This document shows positions 1 through 8,111 of a stretch of DNA of 52,956 bases, in pieces; within the stretch, counting starts at the first letter, position 1, and every line of letters starts with the position of its first letter. The notes under the pieces are model-generated. The model was not told the origin of the DNA. It saw nothing but the letters and a program-made list of their open reading frames with translations, and searched no databases. The translations under genes were made by a program, and so were the position numbers. Source of the stretch: Kiloniella laminariae DSM 19542 (GTDB taxonomy: Bacteria > Pseudomonadota > Alphaproteobacteria > Kiloniellales > Kiloniellaceae); contig NZ_KB893169.1 of the NCBI RefSeq assembly GCF_000374005.1, forward strand, positions 40,631-93,586. Direction: 5' to 3'.

Positions 1-102
1 GTTACGGCTTCCCTGCTAATCGATATCTGCTAAACTAACCAGTAGATCCTTGATGCCGGATGCTGAGTTACGGCTTCCCTGCTAATCGATATCTGCTAAA
101 CT
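1..102 (+). CRISPR. Terminal part of a type II-C CRISPR array (2 repeats, 1 spacer)
   Basis: Two identical 36-bp repeats lie at 1-36 and 67-102, separated by a 30-bp spacer at 37-66. The repeat starts GTTACGGCTT and ends TGCTAAACT. Repeat and spacer lengths fit type II-C arrays. The array continues left of the window, so its size and leader are not visible. The repeat orientation (GTT start) and the tracrRNA complementarity show that crRNAs are read on the plus strand, toward cas2, so 67-102 is the leader-distal repeat. No degeneration of this last repeat is seen. Confidence 0.93.
28..36 (+). promoter_or_regulatory. Extended -10 element inside the CRISPR repeat
   Basis: The 3' end of each repeat reads TGCTAAACT (28-36 and again 94-102). 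It is a TGn extension plus a 4/6 match to TATAAT. In Neisseria-type II-C arrays each repeat carries such an element and each spacer is transcribed from its own promoter. Here the same role is inferred from sequence only. Confidence 0.45.
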
Positions 103-105
103 ACG

Positions 106-155
106 ACCACCAAATATCTGTTTACTTTCAAATGATTAACAAGGTATTTGGTGGT
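106..155. terminator. Inverted repeat between array end and cas2
   Basis: Bases 106-116 (ACCACCAAATA) pair perfectly with 145-155 (TATTTGGTGGT). A wobble and one more pair extend this to 13 bp around a 24-nt loop. It starts three bases after the last repeat and ends 19 bases before the cas2 stop codon. The array (plus) and cas operon (minus) converge here, so a bidirectional terminator is the simplest reading. There is no clean T run, so the role is uncertain. Confidence 0.5.
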
Positions 156-174
156 AATTTCCATCTGTTATTCC

Positions 175-504
175 TTAAAATAACGCAAACTGGTCTGGTT
201 TTTTTTCAACAGCTTGCTCTTTCTTTCCAGAAAAATTCAGTACTTGGCCGAACTGCTTGTCCGTAAAAAACATGATACTGACATCACCTTCCGAAGGAGT
301 TTGCCCACCAACCCGCTTTGAAATTGCCAAGGCTTTTTCTCGCGATGGACAGTGTTTCAAATATACCGAAAACTGTTTCATCATGAAACCTTCTTCAATC
401 AACATGGTGCGAAAACGAGATGCACGCTTCTGTTGTCGCTTTGACGTCGTCGGTAAATCAAAGAGTACAAGCAACCACATGATTTTATAAGGTGATAAAG
501 CCAA
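175..504 (-). CDS. cas2: CRISPR-associated endoribonuclease/adaptation protein Cas2
   Basis: This is the small partner of Cas1 in spacer acquisition; two Cas2 subunits bridge Cas1 dimers in the integrase complex. The ferredoxin-like start is clear: YKIMWLLVLFDLP with the conserved Asp at the end of strand 1, then an Arg/Lys-rich helix (SKRQQKRASRF) and the FSVYLKHC strand. About 109 residues is normal for the family. I prefer the TTG at 504 because AGGTG lies seven bases upstream; TTG at 510 and ATG at 480 are alternatives. It is the last gene of the cas9-cas1-cas2 operon, 33 bases after cas1, and faces the array. Confidence 0.9.
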   Translation of the reverse strand: MALSPYKIMWLLVLFDLPTTSKRQQKRASRFRTMLIEEGFMMKQFSVYLKHCPSREKALAISKRVGGQTPSEGDVSIMFFTDKQFGQVLNFSGKKEQAVEKKPDQFALF

Positions 505-537
505 GTTCAAACACCTGTCCGGTCAATGTCGTTTGAT

Positions 538-1461
538 TCAAAGCTGAAGCTCCTGCTGTTTTAGATAGTGTGCAGCCGTATGATCCGGGAACAGAAGTTT
601 TCCATCACCAATTTCCAGAATATCGACAAATGACTGCACAAAAAGCGTCATGGCCCGAAAAAGATCTGTATTTTCACCAGATACACTAACCGACTGCATA
701 ACCAGCCCAGCCAGCTGGCTTTTTGCGTCAGGTGACAATTCTTCAGTCCAGATCGTTCGATTAAAATAGACGAGGGCATCCACATAAGGTCGAAAAACTT
801 CCATCATATCATCTGCTAGACAAAACCCGTTTTGAGCATTTTTATGATGAATACCAAGCGCTGGAATCAAACCAGCGGCAGTTAATGCCCGCGCAATCGC
901 AGAACGGATAATAATATAACCATAGTTCAGGTGGCTGTTCAGTCCGGGAAAATTTCTATCCCGCCTGAAATTTCTTCCCAACAATTGTTGCCAATAAATC
1001 CGTGCGGCACGTGCCTCTACATTTTCAGGGTCGCCTGACTTCACAATTTTCGCAAGTTTGGCAAGACTGTGCCCCATTGTATCGCTTTGCAGCGACAAGG
1101 TCGCAGCCTGTTCCAATATTTTTCGTGCGACAATCTGTTTCCAGATCTGTTTCTCAAGAGGCCGTTTACAGTCTGCCTGTAACCGTGCCCGCCTGGATTG
1201 CAAGTGATGCCCTGTAACCGGGAGGGAAATACTGACAGGCATATGATTGCCGCTACACACTGTTAGTGGGATTCCCTCCTCGGCCAGCTTAACAAGCAAC
1301 GATACAGTCAAACAACATTGGTGCCCGTGAATAATGACAGAGTTGATGTCCGGGAGATGAAGTCGTCCTAACTCCTCCCCCGCTGAACAGATCACGATGG
1401 CGTTTCTTTCGAAATGCAAAAAGCGATCGTCCTGAGATATATCCAAAACGCGCCAGGACAA
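538..1461 (-). CDS. cas1: CRISPR-associated integrase Cas1
   Basis: Cas1 is the metal-dependent integrase that inserts new spacers at the leader end of the array together with Cas2. The 307-residue protein has the beta-rich N-terminal domain (about 1-80) and the helical catalytic domain. The metal ligands are recognisable: Glu149 in VEARAARIYW, His205 in GIHHKN, and Asp218/Glu221 in LADDMMEVFRP. The length matches type II Cas1. It starts 12 bases after the cas9 stop codon, so the two are co-transcribed. There is no csn2 or cas4 gene, which with the Cas9 type places the locus in subtype II-C. Confidence 0.95.
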   Translation of the reverse strand: MSWRVLDISQDDRFLHFERNAIVICSAGEELGRLHLPDINSVIIHGHQCCLTVSLLVKLAEEGIPLTVCSGNHMPVSISLPVTGHHLQSRRARLQADCKRPLEKQIWKQIVARKILEQAATLSLQSDTMGHSLAKLAKIVKSGDPENVEARAARIYWQQLLGRNFRRDRNFPGLNSHLNYGYIIIRSAIARALTAAGLIPALGIHHKNAQNGFCLADDMMEVFRPYVDALVYFNRTIWTEELSPDAKSQLAGLVMQSVSVSGENTDLFRAMTLFVQSFVDILEIGDGKLLFPDHTAAHYLKQQELQL

Positions 1462-1473
1462 GAGATCAGCTTT

Positions 1474-4400
1474 CTATTGTAAGCGACTTGATTTCCATAT
1501 GATTTTTCCCGTTTTATCTTGTTTGATTTTACGTGCCTTGGCATCGCAATAAAACCCCAGACCTCTGCCACCAAGGTCCTGACGCCCATCGGTTGACATG
1601 CGGGCATCAAGGACGGGGACGACCATCATTTTACCCTTGGTAAATTTGGCGACCTTATAAAGATCCCGCGTCCCCTCACCTATCGGACAATCCATTTCTA
1701 CAAGGTCATCCTTAAACAGCGAGAAGATCAATTCATTGACGTCTTTTTTGCTCTCAGGTATGAACAAGGCATCTTTTCTGTCTTCGTTTATGGCTTCATA
1801 GTGGCTGATACACTGCCAGCCCAATTTTCCGGTACCGCGATTCCGGTAAAAGTCAATCCGTTGATTATTACCCGAGACATAACCAAACCGAGGTCGATTA
1901 CCCACAATCGCATGTGCGGGCACGATCAGTTTCTCGCGTTTATAAATGACATATTCGTTTGCACCGCCCGCAGAAAGATACAGGTCCCGCGCGACTTTAA
2001 AAACCACCGTATCGGTGATTTCTTTGGGTTTGTTGTTCTCGACGATTGCCTGTTGATTTTCGCTTAGTAATTTAGCTCGGGCCGCTTCCCAACAGTTTTC
2101 TATTCCTGTTTTGATTGCCTTCAGACGCTCTCTGGATTTGACAACTTCATCAAGATCCGGAATTGTCTGTTCAATTCTGAGCGCGTTCAGCTTCTCAAGA
2201 TTGGGAAGATCTGTGATCTTTTTACGAACGCGATTGATATAATAGCCGTGCCTGTCAGGCCCGTCGATAATGCCATTACGGGTTTCCAGATGCAATTGCC
2301 CCTGTTTCTTGTGGTTATTTTTGTAAACAGGACGCATCTGTTGCAATAAAGCCAAAACCCTTTTTTCAAGGTCGCGAACCGGTGGTTCCAGAGGCGCAAA
2401 GACCCGACGGAAAAATTCATTCTCGGCTCCCTCCCTTTCCACGCGCCCGGCTTCGGTCTGAATTTTCTGGATCATTCCCCGGGTGACGCCGCCGATTGCA
2501 ACCGCATCAACAAAATGATGCCGGTGATCAGCCCGTTTTGATCGGCCTTTTCCCTTGCCAATCTGTTCCTGTATGATTTCGGAATGATCGACAAAAAATT
2601 TATCAAGACCCCAGGCCCGGTTCAAGTTGCTGGTAATACGGCCATTTGAAACGACAATATCCTGCTGCCGGCAAATCGACGATAAATAGAACCGCATCAA
2701 CTTTGCGATATAGCGGTTGTCATTCATGGCTCTAGCGGAAAATGAACCGGCATTTTCATCTTCAAATTTTTCCAAGGCATCGGCTGTAAACCGCCACTTC
2801 ATAGCTGGAATCATCCTGTCTACCCGACGCAGGATTGCAGCCCAGTCATAGCCCTCTGCGCCGGAGAAAGCATCATGCGGTGTATTGTTGCCCTTGAACA
2901 GATTGGCAGTAGCCGTACAAACCACCTTGTTAGCCAGCCCGTCGTCGCAGGTTACAGACCAGGGCAGCACATGATCCACATGTGTGGATGCGCCAAACAG
3001 ATCAGTAATCCTTATATTGTCCCCGCTGTAGATACAGGTGCCTTTTTGCCGTTCCCACAGTTTATAGCGGATAAGGTTGGATCGATTGGGTTTTTCCTCA
3101 TTTTTCACAAGCTTGTTGCGAATAACATCATTAACCTTGCGATTATTTTCGTTGGTTTTCTGAATATCATCGCGTTCCTGTTCAGACATGGACAGTTCCC
3201 GCCCCAGTTCCAGATGAATCTGAGTGGGTGGCCCATATTTTTTGATGATGCTATTTACCAATCCCCGAAGCTGGATGAGAGCACGGTGAACCACCATATT
3301 TGGAATGCGCCCGAACACTTTTTCCTGATAAGGAAGGCTGCTACCAGCATTGTCGCTAAAACTAACATGATTACCCAGAATTTCACCGTAATACGGCAGA
3401 CGGGGAAGCAAATCCCCCTCGAATATTGCCCGTTCCTTTAAACCCGCCAACATGGCTGCTTCTGTAGCAGAGCAAATATTTGCTTCCAGCACATCGATAA
3501 TCTCGCGGGTCGCAGAAGCGCCAATCGCGCCATACCCCGAAGGAAGTGGCACCGCAAGAATTGCGCGCGCCAGCACATCATTGCAGTTCAACAGTTTTTT
3601 CAACGCGATATGCGCGCGTGTATCATCCCAAACAGTCGCCAGAATATCGAGCAACTCATCCTGCTGCTGCTCTGACATCTCTGCCCATCTGTCCCCCAGA
3701 ACGGCGTCCTGTCCCAGGAGACAGTCAAAGGGATAGGGTTTAATGACAAGAGTGTCTTTTTTTCCAAGATAGAGTTTATCTTTACCCTTCAGTTTCAAAA
3801 ACTCCTTGGTGTTTTTCTTGCCAAGCGTGACACCTGCCATTAACTGATCGATCAGAAGATCCCGTTCAATAAAGGTTAGAATACGGATTCCCTCAGCAGT
3901 ATCGATCCGAAGGTTATTGACCTCCTCATAAATACGTTTCAGTTGAAACAGGCGGCTGAGTTTTGGTATCCGACGTTCGTTTTCGATATATAAACAGTAC
4001 CCCGGTTTCGGTGTTATTGTTTCACGTTCGAAAAACAGAATTTCTTTGAGAGCATTGATTTTTTCCTGAGTCAGTTCGTCGTGAAAAGCTGACTGAGCAA
4101 GCATAATCTTGTCAAATTCCTGTTCGATTAAAAACCGGAGTGGATAATGAGAATAGGCATCACCCGCTTTGTTACCTTGTTTGCTGATCCGGATTTTTGT
4201 TGTGTCTTGTCCAGACTTTCGATTGTTTGCCTTTTCTATCCGCCAAAGCAATTCCCCGTATGTACGAGCAGATCGTTCCAGCATCTGTACCTGTGTCCGG
4301 GCAAAGGCGGATGAAATTGCCGCTCCCTCTTTAGCAATCTCCTCATCTTCAGACATCCGGATGGCAGAAGAGCCCCGATGTTTTGCCATATGAAGGCATA

Positions 4401-4746
4401 TACGTTGCAATTCGGCTAAACTGACTTGCCGATCCAGAGCATTCGCCCGCAGCCTGAAAGGTGAGGTATTCAGGACATCTGCGGGGGCCTTTTCACGATT
4501 ATAACCCTGAAAATCTGAGGCAAAGAATTCACATATTTTTTTCAGCCTGAGCTGCTTGCGATCATTGGTTTTTCGTGCACTGCGTTTTTCCCTTCTGTTC
4601 GAAGCACCAATCGCCGTCGGGAAAAGAAGCACATTGCCGTCAATGAGATCACAAGGTTCTCCGTTGCGGTCAAGCGCATAAATGGCCCAGCCAAAAGATG
4701 CTATGCCACCATCTAGTGCCAACCTGTATGGAAAAAAACCACCCAT
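1474..4746 (-). CDS. cas9: CRISPR-associated endonuclease Cas9, type II-C
   Basis: Cas9 is the RNA-guided nuclease that cuts invading DNA with its RuvC and HNH domains using a crRNA:tracrRNA guide. The 1090-residue protein has RuvC-I at the N-terminus (LALDGGIASFGW, Asp12), an Arg-rich bridge helix at about 50-72, the REC lobe to about 470, RuvC-II (HLELGREL, Glu513), HNH at about 560-625 (Asp591, His592, Asn606 in LANKVV, then KGNNTP) and RuvC-III (DHRHHFVDA, His744 and Asp747). The rest is the PAM-interacting region. All catalytic residues are present, so it should be active. The second residue of the usual DIG motif is Gly here. The size suits compact II-C enzymes. It is the first gene of the cas operon and is divergent from the tracrRNA. 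Confidence 0.97.
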   Translation of the reverse strand: MGGFFPYRLALDGGIASFGWAIYALDRNGEPCDLIDGNVLLFPTAIGASNRREKRSARKTNDRKQLRLKKICEFFASDFQGYNREKAPADVLNTSPFRLRANALDRQVSLAELQRICLHMAKHRGSSAIRMSEDEEIAKEGAAISSAFARTQVQMLERSARTYGELLWRIEKANNRKSGQDTTKIRISKQGNKAGDAYSHYPLRFLIEQEFDKIMLAQSAFHDELTQEKINALKEILFFERETITPKPGYCLYIENERRIPKLSRLFQLKRIYEEVNNLRIDTAEGIRILTFIERDLLIDQLMAGVTLGKKNTKEFLKLKGKDKLYLGKKDTLVIKPYPFDCLLGQDAVLGDRWAEMSEQQQDELLDILATVWDDTRAHIALKKLLNCNDVLARAILAVPLPSGYGAIGASATREIIDVLEANICSATEAAMLAGLKERAIFEGDLLPRLPYYGEILGNHVSFSDNAGSSLPYQEKVFGRIPNMVVHRALIQLRGLVNSIIKKYGPPTQIHLELGRELSMSEQERDDIQKTNENNRKVNDVIRNKLVKNEEKPNRSNLIRYKLWERQKGTCIYSGDNIRITDLFGASTHVDHVLPWSVTCDDGLANKVVCTATANLFKGNNTPHDAFSGAEGYDWAAILRRVDRMIPAMKWRFTADALEKFEDENAGSFSARAMNDNRYIAKLMRFYLSSICRQQDIVVSNGRITSNLNRAWGLDKFFVDHSEIIQEQIGKGKGRSKRADHRHHFVDAVAIGGVTRGMIQKIQTEAGRVEREGAENEFFRRVFAPLEPPVRDLEKRVLALLQQMRPVYKNNHKKQGQLHLETRNGIIDGPDRHGYYINRVRKKITDLPNLEKLNALRIEQTIPDLDEVVKSRERLKAIKTGIENCWEAARAKLLSENQQAIVENNKPKEITDTVVFKVARDLYLSAGGANEYVIYKREKLIVPAHAIVGNRPRFGYVSGNNQRIDFYRNRGTGKLGWQCISHYEAINEDRKDALFIPESKKDVNELIFSLFKDDLVEMDCPIGEGTRDLYKVAKFTKGKMMVVPVLDARMSTDGRQDLGGRGLGFYCDAKARKIKQDKTGKIIWKSSRLQ

Positions 4747-4773
4747 CCCCTATCCCCCGAGTAGAAAATCTAT

Positions 4774-4802
4774 TTGACTATCACTACTTCAGTTTATATA
4801 TT
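4774..4802 (+). promoter_or_regulatory. Sigma70-type promoter of the tracrRNA
   Basis: TTGACT at 4774-4779 and TATATT at 4797-4802 are separated by 17 bases, close to the sigma70 consensus. The predicted start is near 4809, about 15 bases before the anti-repeat. The same 60-bp stretch must also hold the divergent cas9 promoter. Confidence 0.7.
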
Positions 4803-4808
4803 ATGGGC

Positions 4809-4912
4809 ATTGATTCAATCATATTTAGCAGATATCGATTAGCAGGGATCAAGAGTCGTAATAAGTATTTATTACGCAAAATGGGGTGCTTACGGGCACC
4901 CCTTCTTCGTTT
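4809..4912 (+). ncRNA. tracrRNA of the type II-C system
   Basis: Bases 4824-4848 are an unbroken 25-nt complement of repeat positions 10-34. After a 5-nt bulge (4849-4853, TCAAG), bases 4854-4862 pair with repeat positions 1-9 with two G-U wobbles, giving the usual upper stem, bulge and lower stem of a Cas9 guide. A perfect 8-bp hairpin with loop GTAT lies at 4857-4876. A GC-rich terminator hairpin follows (GGGGTGC 4883-4889 with GCACCCC 4896-4902, then TTCTT). Total length is about 100 nt. It lies next to and divergent from cas9 and converges on gmk. Start and end are predicted, not measured. Confidence 0.9.
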
Positions 4913-4959
4913 GTAAATGGATGTGTTATTAGTCGCGCCTAGGGCGACAACCAGTTCCT

Positions 4960-5604
4960 CTAAGCCCCTCTTAACCCCCGCACGAAACCGTCGAGGCCGG
5001 GTTTGCGGTCGCGTTTGAGGCGTTCGGCGCTGAGGATGGCCTGAACGTCGGCGACGGATTTTTCCACAGATTCATTAACGATGATGTAGTCGTATTCAGC
5101 CCAGTGGCTCATTTCATCGGCGGCTTTGGCCATGCGGCCCTTGACCACCTCTTCGCTGTCCTGGGCGCGGGCGTAGAGGCGACGTTCCAGTTCCTCCAAT
5201 GACGGCGGCAGGATAAAGACCCGGACGATATCATTCGGGGCCTTGGCCGAGACCTGTTGTGTGCCTTGCCAGTCGATATCGAACAGCACGTCGCGGCTGT
5301 TGGAAAGTGCCTGTTCCACCGGGGCGCGCGGGGTGCCATAGCGGTTATCGAACACCGTGGCATGTTCCAGCAGTTCGTCCCCCTCTACCATTTCCGCGAA
5401 TTTTTCCGGCGTGACAAAGAAGTAGTCCTTGCCGTCGGTTTCACCGGGGCGCATTTTCCGGGTGGTGGCGGACACAGAAAGCGTCAGGTCGTCTTCGCGT
5501 TCCAGCAGCAGTCTGGAAATCGTGGTTTTGCCAGCCCCTGATGGAGAAGAGAGAACCAGCATCAGGCCACGGCGCTGCAAGGTGTTTTCTGTCATATCGC
5601 TCAT
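4960..5604 (-). CDS. gmk: Guanylate kinase
   Basis: It phosphorylates GMP (and dGMP) to GDP with ATP in cytoplasmic purine nucleotide synthesis. The 214-residue protein has the P-loop SPSGAGKTT at about 20-28, the GMP-binding segment with TTRKMRPGE and DYFFV, and the lid region with ERRLYARAQDSEE. The start ATG has AAGAG upstream. A second Met at position 4 is possible. It follows yicC on the same strand by about 65 bases, and the yicC-gmk pair is common in alphaproteobacteria. The tracrRNA terminator lies just beyond its stop codon, so the CRISPR locus ends cleanly here. Confidence 0.97.
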   Translation of the reverse strand: MSDMTENTLQRRGLMLVLSSPSGAGKTTISRLLLEREDDLTLSVSATTRKMRPGETDGKDYFFVTPEKFAEMVEGDELLEHATVFDNRYGTPRAPVEQALSNSRDVLFDIDWQGTQQVSAKAPNDIVRVFILPPSLEELERRLYARAQDSEEVVKGRMAKAADEMSHWAEYDYIIVNESVEKSVADVQAILSAERLKRDRKPGLDGFVRGLRGA

Positions 5605-5669
5605 CGTACTCTTATTCGTCAGATTTTTCAGTGTTCCGGATTTTGGGTGTTCCGGTTTTTTCTGGCCGG

Positions 5670-6563
5670 TTATTCAATATTCTGGATCTGTTCGCGCAGC
5701 TGCTCGATGGTCGCCTTGAGGTCAATCCCGAGCGTGGTCAGGGCAACGTCGGATGACTTGGAACAGAGGGTATTGGCTTCGCGGTTGAATTCCTGGCACA
5801 GGAAATCCAGCCGCCGTCCACAGGGGCCACCCTGGTTGAGCAGATCGCGCGCGGCGGCAACATGGGCGGCCAGGCGGTCAAGCTCTTCCCGGATGTCCGC
5901 CTTGGTCACCAGAATGGCGATTTCCTGGGCCAGACGTTCTTCGGGCACCGGGCTGCCGTCTTTGAGCAGTTCGGCCATCTGTTTCATAAAGCGGGCCTGA
6001 AGGGCTGCGGGCTGGGTCGCGGAAAGCTCCCCGGCCTTTTTCTGCAGCCGCTCGATTTCATCCACATGGCCCTGGGCGACCGCGGCCATTCTGGCCCCTT
6101 CGAGCAGGCGCATTTCCTCCATCCGGGTGATGGCGGTCTGCAGGGACTGTTCGATCAGCAGCAGACGCTGTTCGGTATTTTCCGGGGACTCTTCTTCTTC
6201 GACCAGTTCCAGCACGCCGCGCAGGTTGAGGATGCCGTCAACCGAGGGGGCCACCGCATCGAGATCGTTGCTGACCCGGGTTGCCAGGGGGATGACCTGT
6301 TGCAGGATATCTTCGTTCACCTGCAGCTTGACCGCCTTCTGCGCGTTGTCGATCACCAGCCCGACGTGAAAGTTGCCGCGCTTGAAATGTTTGGCCAGTT
6401 CACTACGCGCGATGGCATCGAGAGCTTCATAACCGTTGGGCACGCGGCAGCGCAGCTCGAGGTTCTTGCCGTTGACGCTTTTGAGTTCCCAGGACCAGTT
6501 GGTCCCCGCGAATTCCCCCTCAGCGCGGGCAAACCCGGTCATACTGGCGATAGCTTTACCCAT
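5670..6563 (-). CDS. yicC: YicC/YloC family endoribonuclease
   Basis: This family is an RNA endonuclease reported to affect small-RNA turnover. The 297-residue protein has the signature SMTGFAR at residues 7-13 and the conserved C-terminal segment CSKSSDVALTTLGIDLK (DUF1732) before a helix ending in QNIE. Both ends match the family, so the gene is intact. It is upstream of gmk and probably co-transcribed with it. Three copies of an 11-bp tandem repeat lie just ahead of its start codon and may be part of its promoter or leader. Confidence 0.93.
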   Translation of the reverse strand: MGKAIASMTGFARAEGEFAGTNWSWELKSVNGKNLELRCRVPNGYEALDAIARSELAKHFKRGNFHVGLVIDNAQKAVKLQVNEDILQQVIPLATRVSNDLDAVAPSVDGILNLRGVLELVEEEESPENTEQRLLLIEQSLQTAITRMEEMRLLEGARMAAVAQGHVDEIERLQKKAGELSATQPAALQARFMKQMAELLKDGSPVPEERLAQEIAILVTKADIREELDRLAAHVAAARDLLNQGGPCGRRLDFLCQEFNREANTLCSKSSDVALTTLGIDLKATIEQLREQIQNIE

Positions 6564-6578
6564 GAAGAGGTCCTTTTT

Positions 6579-6611
6579 AAATCTGGTTCAAATCTGGTTC
6601 AAATCTGGCTC
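6579..6611. repeat. 11-bp tandem repeat upstream of yicC
   Basis: The unit AAATCTGGTTC occurs three times head to tail at 6579-6589, 6590-6600 and 6601-6611, the last with one change. It lies 16 bases ahead of the yicC start codon in the gap shared with the divergent SDR gene. An 11-bp period puts the copies on nearly the same helix face. No function is known. Confidence 0.8.
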
Positions 6612-6733
6612 TGGTGCGATAGAGGCTGGTCAGTATAAACCAGCTGGCGCAAAGGCCCTTGCTGTTTTACTTTTACCGCAAGCGCTATTGGTTTCCAATG
6701 CGTTATACTCAAAGCGGACAAGGCTGCGCAAGA

Positions 6734-7495
6734 ATGACTGATCCGAAAACAATATTTATTACCGGCGCAAGCAGTGGTATTGGCGCAGCGCTGGCCGAAA
6801 ACTATGCCGGATCAGGGGTTATGCTCTATCTCACCGGGCGCGACAGGCTGCGTCTGGATGAAATATCCGCGCGCTGTCAGGCCAGAGGCGCAAAGGTGCA
6901 GGCGCTGCAGCTGGATGTGCGCGATGCCGATGCCTGCGCAACCGCTATCGAAGAGGCCAACCGCGCCAGCAGACTGGATCTGGTGATTGCCAATGCCGGG
7001 ATTTCAGGGGGAACGGGAGCAAAGGGCGAAAGCGCGGCCCAGACCCGCGAGATCATGGATATCAATGTCATCGGGGTCATGAACACGGTCCTGCCCGCGA
7101 TTGCGGTCTTTAAAGCCAGCGGTGGCGGGCAGATTGCGATTGTCTCTTCACTCGCGTCCTTCAAGGGTCTACCCAGCGCCCCGGCCTATTGTGCCAGCAA
7201 GGCGGCGGTGCGGTCCTGGGGCGAAGGCCTGCGCGGTGCCCTGAAGCGCGACAGCATCCGCCTGTCGGTGATCACGCCCGGCTTTGTCGTCAGCCGGATT
7301 ACCGATGCCAACAGATTTCCCATGCCGTTTCTCATGACCGGGGAAAAAGCCGCCGGGATCATCGCCCGTGGCCTGAGACGGAACAAGCCCCGGATTGCCT
7401 TTCCCCTGCCGATGTATCTGGCGGTGCTGGTCTTTTCCTGGTTGCCGCTGTGGATCACCGAGTTTATCGCCGATCGCCTGCCAAAAAAGCAGTAG
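6734..7495 (+). CDS. Short-chain dehydrogenase/reductase
   Basis: This is an NAD(P)-dependent oxidoreductase of the classical SDR fold; the substrate cannot be told. It has the dinucleotide-binding TGASSGIG near residue 12, ANAGISG, the catalytic Ser (IVSSLASF) and YCASK with the active Tyr and Lys. The C-terminal helix YLAVLVFSWLPLWITEFI is hydrophobic and may sit at the membrane, as in DltE/YqjQ-like SDRs. I chose ATG 6734 (MTDPKTIFITG) because the fold starts directly after it. The gene is divergent from yicC and stands alone. Confidence 0.9.
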   Translation: MTDPKTIFITGASSGIGAALAENYAGSGVMLYLTGRDRLRLDEISARCQARGAKVQALQLDVRDADACATAIEEANRASRLDLVIANAGISGGTGAKGESAAQTREIMDINVIGVMNTVLPAIAVFKASGGGQIAIVSSLASFKGLPSAPAYCASKAAVRSWGEGLRGALKRDSIRLSVITPGFVVSRITDANRFPMPFLMTGEKAAGIIARGLRRNKPRIAFPLPMYLAVLVFSWLPLWITEFIADRLPKKQ

Positions 7496-7743
7496 CCCCC
7501 CCAGGACGGGCTGCCCTGAAGTTATCCAGGGCCAGCGGCCCGGGGTCACAGTTAACAGGAAGCAGTTAAAAGGGGTGGCGGCAAGGTATCAGTTACGGGA
7601 GGCCAGATGCGCATTCTCCGATACACAGCTCCAGATACGGCCAGATAAGAGAGGTATCCCCGATACCAAACGCAAAAGGCGCGTTCCGTCGTAAGACAAA
7701 ACGCGCTGCGGCTCCAGCCTGACCGGACGGAGAAAGAAAAGGA

Positions 7744-7962
7744 TTATTTGTGACGGAAAGTGATCCGGCCCTTGGTCAGATCGTAGGGGGTCATTTCAAC
7801 GTCAACCTTGTCACCAACCATGGTACGGATACGGAATTTACGCATCTTTCCCCCAGTGTGAGCAATGATTTCGTGGCCGTTTTCCAGCTGAACACGAAAC
7901 ATCGCATTCGGCAGTTTCTCGATAACAGTACCACTGAATTCAAGTAGTTCTTCTTTAGCCAT
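7744..7962 (-). CDS. infA: Translation initiation factor IF-1
   Basis: IF-1 binds the ribosomal A site on the 30S subunit and helps IF-2 and IF-3 select the initiator tRNA. The 72-residue protein is a single OB fold and is near identical to the family: [37 protein letters not shown] and the YDLTKGRI tail. Length is exactly the usual 72. It stands alone between the SDR and mltG. Confidence 0.98.
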   Translation of the reverse strand: MAKEELLEFSGTVIEKLPNAMFRVQLENGHEIIAHTGGKMRKFRIRTMVGDKVDVEMTPYDLTKGRITFRHK

Positions 7963-8111
7963 ACAGCTAGCCTTTTCCTTCGGGCGTTCACGGGTTTGGC
8001 AAACCTACCGAACATTTACAAAAGGTCAAGCAAACATCGCATATTGGACTTAAAATCATTCAAAAGAGCCACATTTTGCCATTATTGCCGAAGCTTTACC
8101 TGCCCTTTGCG

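Noticed and set aside
5862-6638. 258-codon frame antisense to yicC
   Set aside because: Shadow of a well-supported gene; no domain.
7496-7743. Non-coding gap after the SDR gene
   Set aside because: I looked for a tRNA or small gene here and found none that folds or reads convincingly.
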